DNA of 64,000 nucleotides from Mumia sp. Pv4-285 (lineage in GTDB: Bacteria; Actinomycetota; Actinomycetes; Propionibacteriales; Nocardioidaceae), in contig NZ_CP162023.1 in assembly GCF_041320275.1 (NCBI RefSeq), forward strand, positions 4,154,001 through 4,218,000. The letters are read 5' to 3'. The notes below the pieces were generated by a model. The model saw only the letters and a program-made list of their open reading frames with translations, ran no database searches and was not told where the DNA came from. Position 1 is the first letter of the stretch, and each line of letters starts with the position of its first letter. The translations under genes were made by a program, and so were the position numbers. Below are positions 48,182 through 56,949 of the stretch, piece by piece.

Positions 48182-49666
48182 TCAGTGCCGACCGTGGCCG
48201 CGCGAGAACTCAGGCTGCGACTGCGGGTTGAGCTCGTCGTACCTGTAGCCCTTCGCACCCGCCAACCTGCGGTCCTTGACCTCGAACACGTCGAAGCCCT
48301 TCTGGATGTCGTTCGAGTAGATGTAGCCGTTGTAGTAGTACGCCGACCACGACCCTCCGAGGATCAGCCGGTCCGCGCTGAGCGGGCCGCGGTCGAACCA
48401 CGCCAGCTCCTTCGGGTTGGCCGAGTCGGTGAAGTCCCACACCGAGATCCCGCCCTGGTACCAGGCCTGGACCATGATGTCCTTGCCCTTGATCGGGATG
48501 AGCGATCCGTTGTGGGCCACGCAGTTCTCGGTGTTGGCCTGGGTCCGCGGGATCTTGAAGTAGCTCTTGAAGACGAGCTGGTTGCCACGCTTCAGGTCGT
48601 AGATCGCGTCCGCGCCCTTGACCGGACCGACCGTCGGGTTGCAGGTCGGGCCACCGCCGCCGCCGAGCTCGTCGGTGAAGACGACCTTGGTGCCCGCGTT
48701 GTTGAACGTCGCCGAGTGCCAGAACGCGAAGTTCGTGGTGTCACGGACCTGCTCGACGACCTTCGGGTTGGCGCGGTCCTTGATGTCGAAGATGACGCCG
48801 TCACCCATGCAGGCACCGGCAGCGATGTCCTTCGCCGGGTAGGCCGTGATGTCGTGGCAGCCCGAGGTCGTCGACGAGTAGCCTCCCGGAGGGTTGCCAC
48901 CGTCGGGGAACACGACCGGCTCGGACACGACTGCGGCAGCGGCCGGGTTCTTCACCGGGATCTTGACGACCGAGATCAGGTCGTGCGGGGGCTGGCAGTC
49001 GGGGAACGCCGCGTTCGGCGAGTAGGACGAGACGTACACGAAGAGGTCCCGCTTGTTCTTCGACGGCGCCAGCGTGTGGGTGTGCGAGCCGCACTTGGTC
49101 TCGACGGACGCGACGTACTTCGGTGCCGTGGGCCGGCTGATGTCGAAGACCTTCAGGCCCTCCCAGGACGCCTTCTCCGTCGCCGGCAGCGCGACGTTCT
49201 CGCACGAGTCGTTGCTGCGACCGGAGTCGGTGCTGAGAACGAGGAGGTCACCGTAGACCGAGACGTCGTTCTGCGAGCCCGGGCAGACCACCTGTGCGAC
49301 CTGCTTCGGCCGCGAGCCCTTCTTGATGTCGTACACGGTGAAGCCGTTGTAGTTGCCCGCGTAGGCGTAGTCGCCGTTGAAGGCGAGGTCGCTGCTGTAC
49401 GCGGTCTCCTCGGCGAACGCCCCGTTCTTCGGGATGTTGGCGAGCAGCTTCATGTTGGGGCTGGAGGCCGTCTCGCCGACACCGAGCTGGGTGTCGCTGT
49501 CGTCGACGGCGGCAAGGCGCTGCGCCGTCACAGGGGCCGGGGAGGAGCCGTCGTCGGGGACACCCACGGAGGGGCCCGCACCGGCGAGGGACGTGAGAAC
49601 GAGCGCGCCGGCGCCCGCAGAGATGGTGACTACTCGAGCGAGACGTGGGCTGTGCTTCGGTCTCAT
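48182..49666 (-). CDS. Secreted LVIVD-repeat beta-propeller-like protein
   Basis: 494 residues. Signal peptide (RLARVVTISAGAGALVLTSLAGAGPSVG) and a mature chain containing repeated strands of the LVIVD type (GLKVFDISRPTAPKYVASVETKCGSHTHTL, GVIFDIKDRANPKVVEQVRDTTN, ISVWDFTDSANPKELAWF in outline). Conserved HTH, HSATF and CVAHN segments suggest metal sites. No enzymatic motif. The gene is divergent from a DUF305 lipoprotein, a recurrent pairing in actinobacteria as far as I recall. Confidence 0.82.
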   Translation of the reverse strand: MRPKHSPRLARVVTISAGAGALVLTSLAGAGPSVGVPDDGSSPAPVTAQRLAAVDDSDTQLGVGETASSPNMKLLANIPKNGAFAEETAYSSDLAFNGDYAYAGNYNGFTVYDIKKGSRPKQVAQVVCPGSQNDVSVYGDLLVLSTDSGRSNDSCENVALPATEKASWEGLKVFDISRPTAPKYVASVETKCGSHTHTLAPSKNKRDLFVYVSSYSPNAAFPDCQPPHDLISVVKIPVKNPAAAAVVSEPVVFPDGGNPPGGYSSTTSGCHDITAYPAKDIAAGACMGDGVIFDIKDRANPKVVEQVRDTTNFAFWHSATFNNAGTKVVFTDELGGGGGPTCNPTVGPVKGADAIYDLKRGNQLVFKSYFKIPRTQANTENCVAHNGSLIPIKGKDIMVQAWYQGGISVWDFTDSANPKELAWFDRGPLSADRLILGGSWSAYYYNGYIYSNDIQKGFDVFEVKDRRLAGAKGYRYDELNPQSQPEFSRGHGRH

Positions 49667-49695
49667 GCTGAGGGCCTTCCTCGTGAGGTTTCCCC

Positions 49696-49732
49696 GAAGC
49701 ATTGCGCCAAATGCAGAATTCCGCAACGCTTC
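49696..49732. promoter_or_regulatory. Dyad in the LVIVD/DUF305 divergent region
   Basis: GAAGCATTGCG (49696-49706) and CGCAACGCTTC (49722-49732) are complementary with one mismatch, 15-nt spacer. Central between two divergent genes, so a shared operator is possible. Confidence 0.5.
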
Positions 49733-49767
49733 ATGAGTCGGTTCCGTTCCCTGGAGGGAAGATCTTC

Positions 49768-50469
49768 TTGACGCCACACACCCGCCGTCCGGTCGCGCTG
49801 ACCCTGGTCGGACTGCTCCTGACCGGCGGCGCGCTGGTGTCGTGCTCCGGCAGCGACGACCCTGACGACGCGGCGGCCACGACCCCGCCGCCGGCGCAGA
49901 GCACCGTGCTCCAGCCCGGGCGCCCAGGCGAGTCGAACACGACGCTGGACCCCGAGGACTACCCGCAGGACGCCGAGCAGAACGCGGCCGACGTCGAGTT
50001 CATGACGATGATGATCTCCCACCACATGCAGGCGCTGGAGATGACCGAGCTGGCCGAGTCCCGGGCTGCCGACCCGAACGTCCGCAGCCTCGCCGAGCGC
50101 ATCTCGGCCTCCCAGGGTCCCGAGATCCACGGCATGGTGGCGTGGCTCGAGGCGCGCGAGCTGCCCGTCCCCGAAGGCGCCGACGGGCACGGCGGACACG
50201 GTGGACACGGCGCGGCGCCCACTGCCGCACCGGTCCACGGCATGCTCACCCAGGAGGACATGGACGCGCTGGCCGACGCGGACGGCTCCGCGTTCGACCA
50301 GCTGTTCCTGCGCGGGATGATCGAGCACCACGAAGGCGCGCTCGCGATGGCGGAGGTGGCTCAGACCGAAGGGGCCGACCTCCTCGTCAGCGAGATCGCG
50401 GCCGATGTGGCGTCCGGTCAGGGCGCCGAGATCGCGCGCATGCAGACGCTGCTCGACCAGGTCTCCTGA
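49768..50469 (+). CDS. DUF305 lipoprotein, histidine/methionine-rich
   Basis: 233 residues. Start TTG 49768 has SD GGAGGG 9 nt upstream and yields a lipoprotein signal (LTLVGLLLTGGALVSC). Two copies of the DUF305 ferritin-like helix pair follow, each with MMISHHMQALEM / MIEHHEGALAMAE metal-type motifs, joined by a GHGGHGGHG linker. Members are implicated in copper or other metal handling in the envelope. Confidence 0.88.
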   Translation: MTPHTRRPVALTLVGLLLTGGALVSCSGSDDPDDAAATTPPPAQSTVLQPGRPGESNTTLDPEDYPQDAEQNAADVEFMTMMISHHMQALEMTELAESRAADPNVRSLAERISASQGPEIHGMVAWLEARELPVPEGADGHGGHGGHGAAPTAAPVHGMLTQEDMDALADADGSAFDQLFLRGMIEHHEGALAMAEVAQTEGADLLVSEIAADVASGQGAEIARMQTLLDQVS

Positions 50470-50503
50470 GCGGACGGCCCTGACGTAAGGCGTCCACGGC
50501 CGG

Positions 50504-51688
50504 TTAGCGTCGCGCGGCGAACCAGGCCGACACGTCGCGGCGCCAGACCAGCACGACGCAGCCGATCTCGGCGGCCAGCCACACGAGTCCGAGCGGCGCG
50601 GTGAGCACCGACATCACCATCGCGATGCCGGTGACGACCGTGAACACGATGCGGGTGGCCGGCTGTCGCGACAGCATCGCGAGCGCCGACACCGCTCCGA
50701 CGACGGCGAGCAGGCCGAGGGCGAGGGAGAGCCAGAACATCATCCGCGCGAACTCGCCCGACGACATGCCGGCCTGCGAGAGCACGTCGCTGTCGCGGAT
50801 CATCGGCTGCTCCGCGATCAGCGACGCGTACTCCGACGGCGACACCAGGTACAGCAGCGCGTTGGCCCCGAACACCAGCGCCACGAGCCCGGACAGGACC
50901 GTCGCGATCACGACGGCCGTCGTCAGGCGACGCGGGCGTACGAGGGCGACCGGCTGCCAGTACGCGGGCGGCTGCTGGCCGTAGGGGCCGGGTTGTCCGT
51001 ACGGCGGCGGCTGGTGTCCGTACGACGGCTGCTGCTGGTACGGCGGCGGGCCGGGTTGCGACGGCGCGGGAGCCGTGACGGGCCCCGGGGCTGACGCGTA
51101 CGGGCGTGACGCCGGCGCGGGGACGTCTGCCGACCCCTGGGCGTCGGGCGGGAGGATCGGGGGCGCGGTCGGCGAAGCCTCGACCGGCGGCTCCGGCGGC
51201 GGTGCCGCCGGCGGTGGACCGGAGGGCGCCGGCTGTCGCCGCGACGGCGTCGCGGTCTCCCCCGCGAACCAGGCGCGGGCCTCGGCTCCCCAGAGGAACA
51301 CCACGACGATCACGCCGAGGAGCCCGGGGACGATGCCGGCCGTCCCGGCCACGACGAAGGCGAGGCTCGACAGCGCGGCGAGGACCGTGAGTCCGATCCG
51401 TGCGCCGCGGTGCCGCTTCGCCGTCCAGATCGCGAGGACGATCGCCGCAGCCGACAGCGCACCCGCGACCATCAGCGCGATCCGGAGCCAGGTGAGGGCC
51501 TGGTCGATGCTCAGTGCGCCGTCGACGGGGCCGGACGCGAGGGCCTCCTCGATCTGCTTGCGCACCTCGGTCGAACCCCAGTCCGACAGCGTGGCGACGA
51601 CGCTGACCAGCACGATCGCCGAGGCCAGCCCCGCAGCCAGGCAGGCCATCGTCACCTTCTGCGGACGTGCACCGGTCGCGTTCGCCAT
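50504..51688 (-). CDS. Hypothetical membrane protein with two similar halves and a Pro/Tyr/Gln-rich linker
   Basis: 394 residues, not recognised. Both ends consist of four helices that close with a WxxEARAWFAG / WRRDVSAWFAARR motif; between them lies a 120-residue disordered linker rich in P, Q, Y and G. The halves seem to derive from duplication. A signature for membrane scaffolding is not evident. Start ATG 51688. Confidence 0.78.
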   Translation of the reverse strand: MANATGARPQKVTMACLAAGLASAIVLVSVVATLSDWGSTEVRKQIEEALASGPVDGALSIDQALTWLRIALMVAGALSAAAIVLAIWTAKRHRGARIGLTVLAALSSLAFVVAGTAGIVPGLLGVIVVVFLWGAEARAWFAGETATPSRRQPAPSGPPPAAPPPEPPVEASPTAPPILPPDAQGSADVPAPASRPYASAPGPVTAPAPSQPGPPPYQQQPSYGHQPPPYGQPGPYGQQPPAYWQPVALVRPRRLTTAVVIATVLSGLVALVFGANALLYLVSPSEYASLIAEQPMIRDSDVLSQAGMSSGEFARMMFWLSLALGLLAVVGAVSALAMLSRQPATRIVFTVVTGIAMVMSVLTAPLGLVWLAAEIGCVVLVWRRDVSAWFAARR

Positions 51689-51745
51689 GGCCCCATCCCA
51701 TCACGCCGCCGGCCCGCTGTGGCAGGCCGGCGGCATGTGGACGGT

Positions 51746-54328
51746 TCAGCGCAGTGCGAGCCCGTCCGACGAGGGGTCGCGATCGACGACGACCTCGTCC
51801 CCGTCGCGCACCTCGCCGGCGAGCAGCGCACGGGCGAGCGGGTCGCCGATCGCCTGCTGGATCAGCCGCCGCAGGGGACGAGCGCCGTACGTCGGGTCGA
51901 ACCCGGTGGCGGCCAGCCACGTCTTGGCGTCGTCGGTCACGCTCAGGCGGATCCGGCGCGACTCCAACCGCCGCGACAACGCCTCGATCTGCAGGTCGAC
52001 GATCCGGGTGAGGTCGTCGATCGACAGCGCGTCGAACATCACGACCTCGTCGAGCCGGTTGAGGAACTCGGGCCGGAACGCCGTGCGTACGACCTCCATC
52101 ACCTTCTCCCGCTTCACCGCGTCCTCGAGCGCCGGGTCGGCCAGGTAGACGGAGCCCAGGTTCGAGGTGAGGATCAGGATGACGTTGCGGAAGTCGACCG
52201 TACGACCCTGCCCGTCCGTGAGGCGCCCGTCGTCCAGCACCTGGAGCAGGATGTCGAACACCTCGGGGTGCGCCTTCTCGACCTCGTCGAGCAGCACGAC
52301 CGAGTACGGGCGACGGCGCACCGCCTCGGTGAGCTGGCCGCCCTCGTCGTAGCCGACGTAGCCCGGAGGAGCTCCGACCAGGCGCGAGACCGAGTGCTTC
52401 TCGGAGTACTCGCTCATGTCGATGCGGACCATGGCCCGCTCGTCGTCGAACAGGAACTCGGCCAGCGCCTTCGCGAGCTCGGTCTTGCCGACGCCGGTCG
52501 GCCCGAGGAAGAGGAACGAGCCGGTGGGACGGTTGGGGTCGGCGATGCCGGCACGGGACCGGCGTACGGCGTCCGAGACCGCCTCCACAGCGGTGGTCTG
52601 ACCGATCAGGCGCTGCCCGAGTTCGGACTCCATCCGCAGCAGCTTGCCGGTCTCGCCCTCGAGCAGACGGCCGGTCGGGATGCCGGTCCAGGCCGCGATC
52701 ACCTCGGCGATCTCGTCCGGGCCGACCTCCTCGTTGACCATGCGCTCGACCGGCTCGGCGGCCTCGTCGGCCTCCGCCTTCTCGAGCTGCTTCTCCAGGC
52801 TCGGGATCTCGCCGTAGTTCAGACGCGCGGCAGTCTCGAGGTCACCGGCGTTCTGGGCGCGCTCCGCCTCACGCCGCAGCTCGTCGATCTTCTGCTTGAT
52901 CTCGCCGACCTGGTTCAGCCCCGAGCGCTCACGCTCCCAGCGCGCCTCGAGACCGCGCAGCTGCTCCTCGGCGTCCGCGAGCTCGGCGCGCAGCTTGTCG
53001 AGCCGCTCCACGCTCGCCTCGTCGGTCTCCTTGGCAAGGTGGAGCTCCTCCATCTTCATGCGGTCGACCGAGCGCCGGAGCGTGTCGATCTCGACCGGGT
53101 TGGAGTCGATCTCCATGCGCAGCCGGCTGCTCGCCTCGTCGACGAGGTCGATCGCCTTGTCGGGGAGCTGGCGGCCGCTGATGTAGCGGTCGGACAGCGT
53201 CGCGGCCGCCACCAGCGCAGCGTCGGAGATCTCGACCTTGTGGTGCGCCTCGTACGTCTCCTTGAGACCGCGCAGGATCGCGATGGTGTCCTCGACGCTC
53301 GGCTCGTCGACCAGCACCTGCTGGAAGCGGCGCTCGAGCGCGGGGTCCTTCTCGATGTTCTCGCGGTACTCGTCGAGCGTCGTCGCGCCCACCATCCGCA
53401 GCTCTCCGCGCGCCAGCATCGGCTTGAGCATGTTGCCGGCGTCCATCGCGGAGTCACCGGTCGCACCGGCGCCCACGACGGTGTGGAGCTCGTCGATGAA
53501 CGTGATGATCTGACCGTCGGAGTCCTTGATCTCCTGGAGCACGGCCTTGAGCCGCTCCTCGAACTCGCCGCGGTACTTCGCGCCCGCCACCATCGCGCCC
53601 AGGTCGAGCGAGATCAGTCGGCGGCCCTGCAGGGAGCTCGGCACGTCGCCCGCGACGATGCGCTGCGCGAGGCCTTCGACGACGGCGGTCTTGCCGACGC
53701 CGGGCTCACCGATGAGGACCGGGTTGTTCTTCGTACGGCGGGTCAGCACCTGGATCGTGCGGCGGATCTCCGCATCGCGGCCGATCACGGGGTCGAGCTT
53801 GCCCTCACGGGCGGTGGCCGTGAGGTCGACGCCGTACTTCTCCAACGCCTGGTACGTGTCCTCGGCGTCCTGGCTCGTCACGCGGGCGGAGCCTCGTACG
53901 GTCTGGAACGCTCCGGTCAGCGCCTCGGCGGTGGCGCCGAGACCGTCGAGGACCTCACGGGCCTTCGACTGCACGGTGGCCAGCCCGACCATGAGGTGCT
54001 CGGTGGAGACGTACTCGTCGCCGAGCTCACCGGCCAGGTCCTGCGCCCGCTGGAACACCTCGAGGGTCGCGCGGGCGTACGACGGCGTCGCGACGCTCTG
54101 ACCCGCGGCCGACGGGAGCGCGGAGAGCGCCTCGGCGGTGCGGGCGCGCGCGGTCGCCGGGTCGGCGCCTGCGGCCTGCAGGAGGGGGACGGCGGTGCCG
54201 CCGTCGGCGTCCAGCAGCGCGTGGAGCACGTGCACCGGGTCCACGGCGGGGTTGCCTGCGGCAGCGGCGCTCTGGATGGCGGCGCTGATCGCCTGCTGGC
54301 TACGGGTGGTGAGCTTGGAAGCGTCCAT
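51746..54328 (-). CDS. clpB: ATP-dependent disaggregase ClpB
   Basis: 860 residues: Clp N domain ([17 protein letters not shown]), NBD1 with [15 protein letters not shown], coiled-coil M domain (about 400-520), NBD2 with [16 protein letters not shown] and the arginine-finger region. ClpB with DnaK resolves protein aggregates. Two HAIR-like dyads lie upstream, indicating HspR control as in other actinobacteria. Confidence 0.97.
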   Translation of the reverse strand: MDASKLTTRSQQAISAAIQSAAAAGNPAVDPVHVLHALLDADGGTAVPLLQAAGADPATARARTAEALSALPSAAGQSVATPSYARATLEVFQRAQDLAGELGDEYVSTEHLMVGLATVQSKAREVLDGLGATAEALTGAFQTVRGSARVTSQDAEDTYQALEKYGVDLTATAREGKLDPVIGRDAEIRRTIQVLTRRTKNNPVLIGEPGVGKTAVVEGLAQRIVAGDVPSSLQGRRLISLDLGAMVAGAKYRGEFEERLKAVLQEIKDSDGQIITFIDELHTVVGAGATGDSAMDAGNMLKPMLARGELRMVGATTLDEYRENIEKDPALERRFQQVLVDEPSVEDTIAILRGLKETYEAHHKVEISDAALVAAATLSDRYISGRQLPDKAIDLVDEASSRLRMEIDSNPVEIDTLRRSVDRMKMEELHLAKETDEASVERLDKLRAELADAEEQLRGLEARWERERSGLNQVGEIKQKIDELRREAERAQNAGDLETAARLNYGEIPSLEKQLEKAEADEAAEPVERMVNEEVGPDEIAEVIAAWTGIPTGRLLEGETGKLLRMESELGQRLIGQTTAVEAVSDAVRRSRAGIADPNRPTGSFLFLGPTGVGKTELAKALAEFLFDDERAMVRIDMSEYSEKHSVSRLVGAPPGYVGYDEGGQLTEAVRRRPYSVVLLDEVEKAHPEVFDILLQVLDDGRLTDGQGRTVDFRNVILILTSNLGSVYLADPALEDAVKREKVMEVVRTAFRPEFLNRLDEVVMFDALSIDDLTRIVDLQIEALSRRLESRRIRLSVTDDAKTWLAATGFDPTYGARPLRRLIQQAIGDPLARALLAGEVRDGDEVVVDRDPSSDGLALR

Positions 54329-54351
54329 CGATCTCCCCTGGTTCTCGGTCA

Positions 54352-54403
54352 GTCAACTAGTACCCAGTTCAACGCACCCAAAGTTGAGTCCATTCCGCTC
54401 AAC
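54352..54403 (-). promoter_or_regulatory. HAIR-type HspR operators upstream of clpB
   Basis: GTTGAGT-CCATTCC-GCTCAAC (54383-54403) is a near match to CTTGAGT-N7-ACTCAAG. A weaker copy, GTCAACT-N7-AGTTCAA (54352-54372), lies closer to the gene. HspR-DnaK binding would repress clpB until heat shock. Confidence 0.8.
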
Positions 54404-54420
54404 TCTGCTGCGGTCCCACT

Positions 54421-54494
54421 CCGTCCCCGATTTGTGCAGTTGATCAAGGAGTTCGACCGGCGATTCCTTGATCAGCTGCACAAATCGGGGACGG
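54421..54494. repeat. Hairpin element (family E, copy 2)
   Basis: Arms of 30 nt starting CCGTCCCCGATTT and ending AAATCGGGGACGG, 29 of 30 complementary. Relative to the copy in the ECF ATPase gene the outer 11 nt and the 16-nt loop length are kept while the middle 16-nt arms are entirely different yet still complementary. It lies between clpB and the acyltransferase gene. Confidence 0.9.
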
Positions 54495-54499
54495 GACGG

Positions 54500-56314
54500 T
54501 CAGCAGCTGCCGAGGGACTCGCGCACGAGGCGCGTGTAGAGGCGGGCACCGCGCTCGTTCGGGTGCACCCGGTCGGCGGCGAGGAGCGCGTCGCGTCCGG
54601 CCACCGCGCCGTGCCAGTCCGCGAGCCGCACGGCGTCGTGGTCGCGCGCCACCCGGCGTACGGAGCTGAGCGCCCCCTTCTGCCACGACCTGCCCGGCAC
54701 GTACGGCGACACGAGCACGACCTCGTGACCCGCGAGCTGTCGTCGTACGAGCCGGTCGAGGTCGTCGCGGTCGACGAGCCCGTTGGTCCCGGTGCCGATC
54801 AGCACCACAGGACCGAGGACACCTCGCGCGGCCGCCTTGCGGACCGCCGCGGCCACGTCCTCGTACTGCCAGCCGACCCTGGCTGTCGCCCGCAGCCTCG
54901 CCATCGTGCCCAGGAGCTCCGGCGCCGCAGCGACGAGGACCGAGTCGCCGAACGCGCTGACCCGGACCGACGTGCCGACCGTACGGCAGGTGGCCGGCAC
55001 CTGCGCCCCGCCTGCCGCCGCCTCGGGATCAGGCGCCACAGGCTCCCCCGCTCCGCCGGCGAGGAGCCGCTGACCGTGCAGCAGGCTCGCCTGCAGCCGG
55101 CTCTCGTCGGGCGCGGTGCCGACCGCGGTGACCGCACCCACGAGGACCGCGGCGGACACCGCCACGGCGAGCACCCAGCGGTACGCCGGACGCCGCCGGT
55201 GCGCGACCAGCCGCTCGATCGGCGACACCCACCGGCGCAGCGTCAGACCGATCCCGTCCATCCGCATCGGCATCTCGACGAACCGGTACGACGCAGCGGC
55301 GACGGCGACGGACGCGCCGACGGCCAGCACGCCCGCCTCCACGGCCCGGTCCGGCGGGGCGATGCGCGTCGCGAGGACGATGAGCGGCCAGTGCCACAGG
55401 TAGATCCCGTACGAGCGCGCTCCGACCCAGCGAAGCGGCGCCAGGGAGAGCGCGGCGGCGAACGCGGTCCGGTTGGCTGCGGCGACGACCACGGCACCCG
55501 ACGCGAGGCTGGCGACGAGGAGCCCGCCGCGGTACGTCACGGGACCCGACCACGAGACCAGGACGGCGTACGCGACGACCACCCCGAGGCCGGTCACGCC
55601 GAGCCCGGTCATGACGAGCCGGGTGCGACGCGCCGGCGGCGATCGGTCCGACCGCAGCAGGTGCGGCACCTTGGCCAGCGCGAGCGCCCCGCCGATCAGC
55701 AGCCCGAAGACGTGCGTGTCGGTCCCGACGTAGGCGCGCGTCGGGTCACCCGCGTCGTACGTGGCGCCCATCAGCGCAGCAGACACGAGGGCGAGCGCGA
55801 GCATCGCTCCGGCGAGCCGGCGCCGTGACATCACCAGCAGGCCGAGCGCGAGGAGCGCGGGCCAGACGACGTAGAACTGCTCCTCGATGCCGAGCGACCA
55901 CAGGTGGTTGAGGACGGGCGGCTCGCCCTGCTCGGCGTACGCCCACCCCTGCGCGACCTGGAACCAGTTCGACGTCCAGGTCAGACCGCCGAGGACCTGC
56001 CAGCGCAGGCCGGCGCCGGTGTCGCGTCCGACGACCAGCGTGAGCGCGGCGACGACCACGATCATCAGCGTCGCGGCGGGCACCAGCCGTCGCGCGCGGC
56101 GTACCCAGAACGACGGCAGGTCGAAGTGCTGGGCGCGCGCCGCGTCCTCCATCAGCACCGTGGTGATCAGGAAGCCACTGAGGACGAAGAAGACGTCGAC
56201 CCCGACGTAACCGCCGGGCAGCCAGGCCGGCGCGACGTGGAACAGCACCACGAGCAGCACGGCGACGGCACGCACGCCGTCGAGACCGGGCGCCGTGGGA
56301 CGGCGCAGTGACAT
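54500..56314 (-). CDS. Membrane acyltransferase-3 with C-terminal SGNH domain (OatA-like)
   Basis: 604 residues. An N-terminal acyltransferase-3 domain of about 10 helices (LDGVRAVAVLLVVLFHVAPAWLPGGYVGVDVFFVLSGFLITTVL with the catalytic His) is followed by an SGNH hydrolase fold: GDSVLVAA (Ser), GTGTNG and the final ADRVHPNERG with Asp-x-x-His. Typically O-acetylates peptidoglycan or other surface polymers. SD GGAGGAAG precedes the ATG. Its end abuts the family E hairpin. Confidence 0.9.
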   Translation of the reverse strand: MSLRRPTAPGLDGVRAVAVLLVVLFHVAPAWLPGGYVGVDVFFVLSGFLITTVLMEDAARAQHFDLPSFWVRRARRLVPAATLMIVVVAALTLVVGRDTGAGLRWQVLGGLTWTSNWFQVAQGWAYAEQGEPPVLNHLWSLGIEEQFYVVWPALLALGLLVMSRRRLAGAMLALALVSAALMGATYDAGDPTRAYVGTDTHVFGLLIGGALALAKVPHLLRSDRSPPARRTRLVMTGLGVTGLGVVVAYAVLVSWSGPVTYRGGLLVASLASGAVVVAAANRTAFAAALSLAPLRWVGARSYGIYLWHWPLIVLATRIAPPDRAVEAGVLAVGASVAVAAASYRFVEMPMRMDGIGLTLRRWVSPIERLVAHRRRPAYRWVLAVAVSAAVLVGAVTAVGTAPDESRLQASLLHGQRLLAGGAGEPVAPDPEAAAGGAQVPATCRTVGTSVRVSAFGDSVLVAAAPELLGTMARLRATARVGWQYEDVAAAVRKAAARGVLGPVVLIGTGTNGLVDRDDLDRLVRRQLAGHEVVLVSPYVPGRSWQKGALSSVRRVARDHDAVRLADWHGAVAGRDALLAADRVHPNERGARLYTRLVRESLGSC

Positions 56315-56425
56315 GCGGGACTTCCTCCGAGACTCACGAGCAGGGTCGGGCACCCGAGGTGACGCCTCTCGACCCCGATCGAGAGTACCGACCGCGCCCC
56401 AACCCCCGACCGGCTGCACGGAGCG

Positions 56426-56842
56426 TCAGTCCATTCTCACCAGCTGTACGCGGCAGGCGGGCGCGCTGCCCGGGTTCACCGAGAGGCCCTCGACCGTGAA
56501 CGCGGTCTCGACCGCGGTCGGGACCTTGGGGATCACGAGGCGTCTCGCCTTGGCCGTGGTCGTCCCGGGCGGCGCCACGAAGACCGTCACCCGGTAGTCG
56601 GCGGTGGCGGCCCGGTTGACGATCACGCCGGTCGCCGTCCAGACCTTCGGATCTGCCGTGGGCAGGCACTGGAACGACAGGAGGTCAGGGACCGCGGGGG
56701 GTACGACCGTGGGCGACGCGCTCGCCCCGGCCGACGCGCTGGGGTCTGCCGACGCCGGCGGCTGACTGACGACCGAGCAGCCCGAGAGGCTCGCGACGAC
56801 CAGGGCCCCGGCGGCGAGTGCGAGGGAGGACGAGCGGCGCAT
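56426..56842 (-). CDS. Small lipoprotein of unknown function
   Basis: 138 residues: lipobox LSGC at about residue 22, then Ser/Ala/Pro-rich linker and a small domain LLSFQCLPTADPKVWTATGVIVNRAATADYRVTVFV with two Cys that could pair. Not recognised. Divergent from the SARP gene. Confidence 0.72.
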   Translation of the reverse strand: MRRSSSLALAAGALVVASLSGCSVVSQPPASADPSASAGASASPTVVPPAVPDLLSFQCLPTADPKVWTATGVIVNRAATADYRVTVFVAPPGTTTAKARRLVIPKVPTAVETAFTVEGLSVNPGSAPACRVQLVRMD

Positions 56843-56949
56843 ACCGCCATGACACCACGCCCGGACGCCGGTTCCGTGGAGGCACGTCCACGGCGCTGCA
56901 GAACCGAGGCCGAACCCGCGTGACCTCCTCCGTCGCTATGTTCGAGATC

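Noticed and set aside
51410-55828. Very long open frame on the plus strand across clpB and the acyltransferase gene
   Set aside because: It is the antisense of two clearly conserved genes; its Arg/Asp/Val-biased translation matches no family and is a by-product of high GC.
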